Source: Geminicoccus harenae
Lineage (GTDB): Bacteria; Pseudomonadota; Alphaproteobacteria; Geminicoccales; Geminicoccaceae
Length of the DNA: 64,000 bases
Assembly: GCF_019800005.1 (NCBI RefSeq)
Contig: NZ_JABGCL010000016.1
Location: 62,001-126,000 of the forward strand
Direction of reading: 5' to 3'
Made by a program: the position numbers and the translations under genes. Numbering within the stretch: the stretch's first letter is position 1; each line of letters begins with the position of its first letter. Positions 63,779 to 64,000 of the stretch are shown here, one piece after another. The notes beneath the pieces were generated by a model. It saw only the letters and a list, made by a program, of their open reading frames with translations. It ran no database searches and had not been told where the DNA came from.

Positions 63779-64000
63779 CCCTCCTGTTCCTCTCCTTCCT
63801 CCTGCTGCTCCTCCTGGGCACCGAGGTCGGGTTCGCGATGGTGATCGCGGCCTGGTTCGGCATCGAGTTCAAGGCGGACCGCTTCGTCGACCTGGTCATG
63901 CTGCCGACCTCGATGCTGAGCGGCGTCAGCTTCTATGCCCTGGTGCAGATCACGCTGTTCATCCTGGCTGGCGAGATCATGAACCGCGGCGGCATCACAA
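63775..64000 (+). CDS. TRAP transporter large permease (DctM family), partial
   Basis: Start of the main channel subunit, cut by the right edge. GTG at 63775 overlaps the dctQ stop. Visible: a leading hydrophobic helix LLFLSFLLLLLLGTEVGFAM, AAWFGIEFKADRF, LMLPTSMLSG-like MLPTSMLSGVSFYALVQITL and FILAGEIMNRGGI, the usual first part of DctM. Confidence 0.92.
   Translation, partial: MTLLFLSFLLLLLLGTEVGFAMVIAAWFGIEFKADRFVDLVMLPTSMLSGVSFYALVQITLFILAGEIMNRGGIT

Overview
The window is about 64 kb of very GC-rich DNA from an alphaproteobacterium. The gene order smr, mltA, TIM44-like, fxsA, (phosphatase), secB and then ilvE / MarR / OmpR-type regulator / histidine kinase / maf / coaE / dnaQ is a typical alphaproteobacterial housekeeping block. 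The codon use, the Tat-type binding proteins, the TRAP transporters and the sarcosine oxidase genes fit a free-living, metabolically versatile member of the Rhodospirillales/Geminicoccales type. That rank is an inference, and the species cannot be named from the sequence. No rRNA, tRNA, CRISPR array or intact insertion sequence was seen.

Layout. 1-9.1 kb: the end of a TRAP transporter operon (small permease, cut by the window edge) whose binding-protein gene is decayed; an intracellular PHB depolymerase (phaZ), a DeoR regulator, an exported amidohydrolase, a small exported protein and an SDR; then a 1.4-kb stretch of gene remnants. 9.1-24.1 kb: core genes (smr, lutCBA placed between smr and mltA, TIM44-like, fxsA, secB, LOG, ilvE, a MarR/two-component set, maf, coaE, dnaQ, icd). 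24.1-31.7 kb: a VanZ-type membrane protein, a complete sugar ABC operon (binding protein, double ATPase, permease), an AbrB-type membrane protein, a Gly-rich secreted protein and a GNAT enzyme. 31.7-34.3 kb: hslVU and a small orphan gene. 34.3-47.6 kb: a second sugar ABC set without its ATPase, an Old-Yellow-Enzyme/trimethylamine-dehydrogenase type flavoprotein, an orphan Mrr-type restriction enzyme, a GGCT-fold protein, YggS, a zinc alcohol dehydrogenase, an RTX-repeat protein, a FadR-type regulator, an orphan sugar ABC ATPase and a LysR/SDR pair of lower GC. 47.6-64 kb: an M24 (creatinase-like) hydrolase, a repeat cluster, argG, grpE, hrcA, a tiny membrane protein, an ArsR regulator with two small mono-domain enzymes, ftsH, soxDAG (without soxB), an EamA transporter, an M48 lipoprotein protease, and a second TRAP transporter (P, Q and the start of M) that runs off the right edge.

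How the genes work together. Much of the accessory content is uptake and oxidation of small organic molecules: two TRAP systems, one complete and one scattered ABC sugar system, lactate utilisation (lutABC), sarcosine oxidation (soxDAG), and several dehydrogenases. Each binding-protein gene in the window with a transporter gene downstream is followed by a strong hairpin before that next gene, which fits higher expression of the binding protein. Protein quality control is also well represented (hslVU, ftsH, grpE/hrcA, secB, M48).

I did not find a convincing new multi-gene system. The best leads are the composite palindromic repeat family (three copies), the decayed TRAP binding protein, the orphan Mrr enzyme, the ArsR/NIPSNAP/monooxygenase unit, the split ABC transporter and soxDAG lacking soxB.
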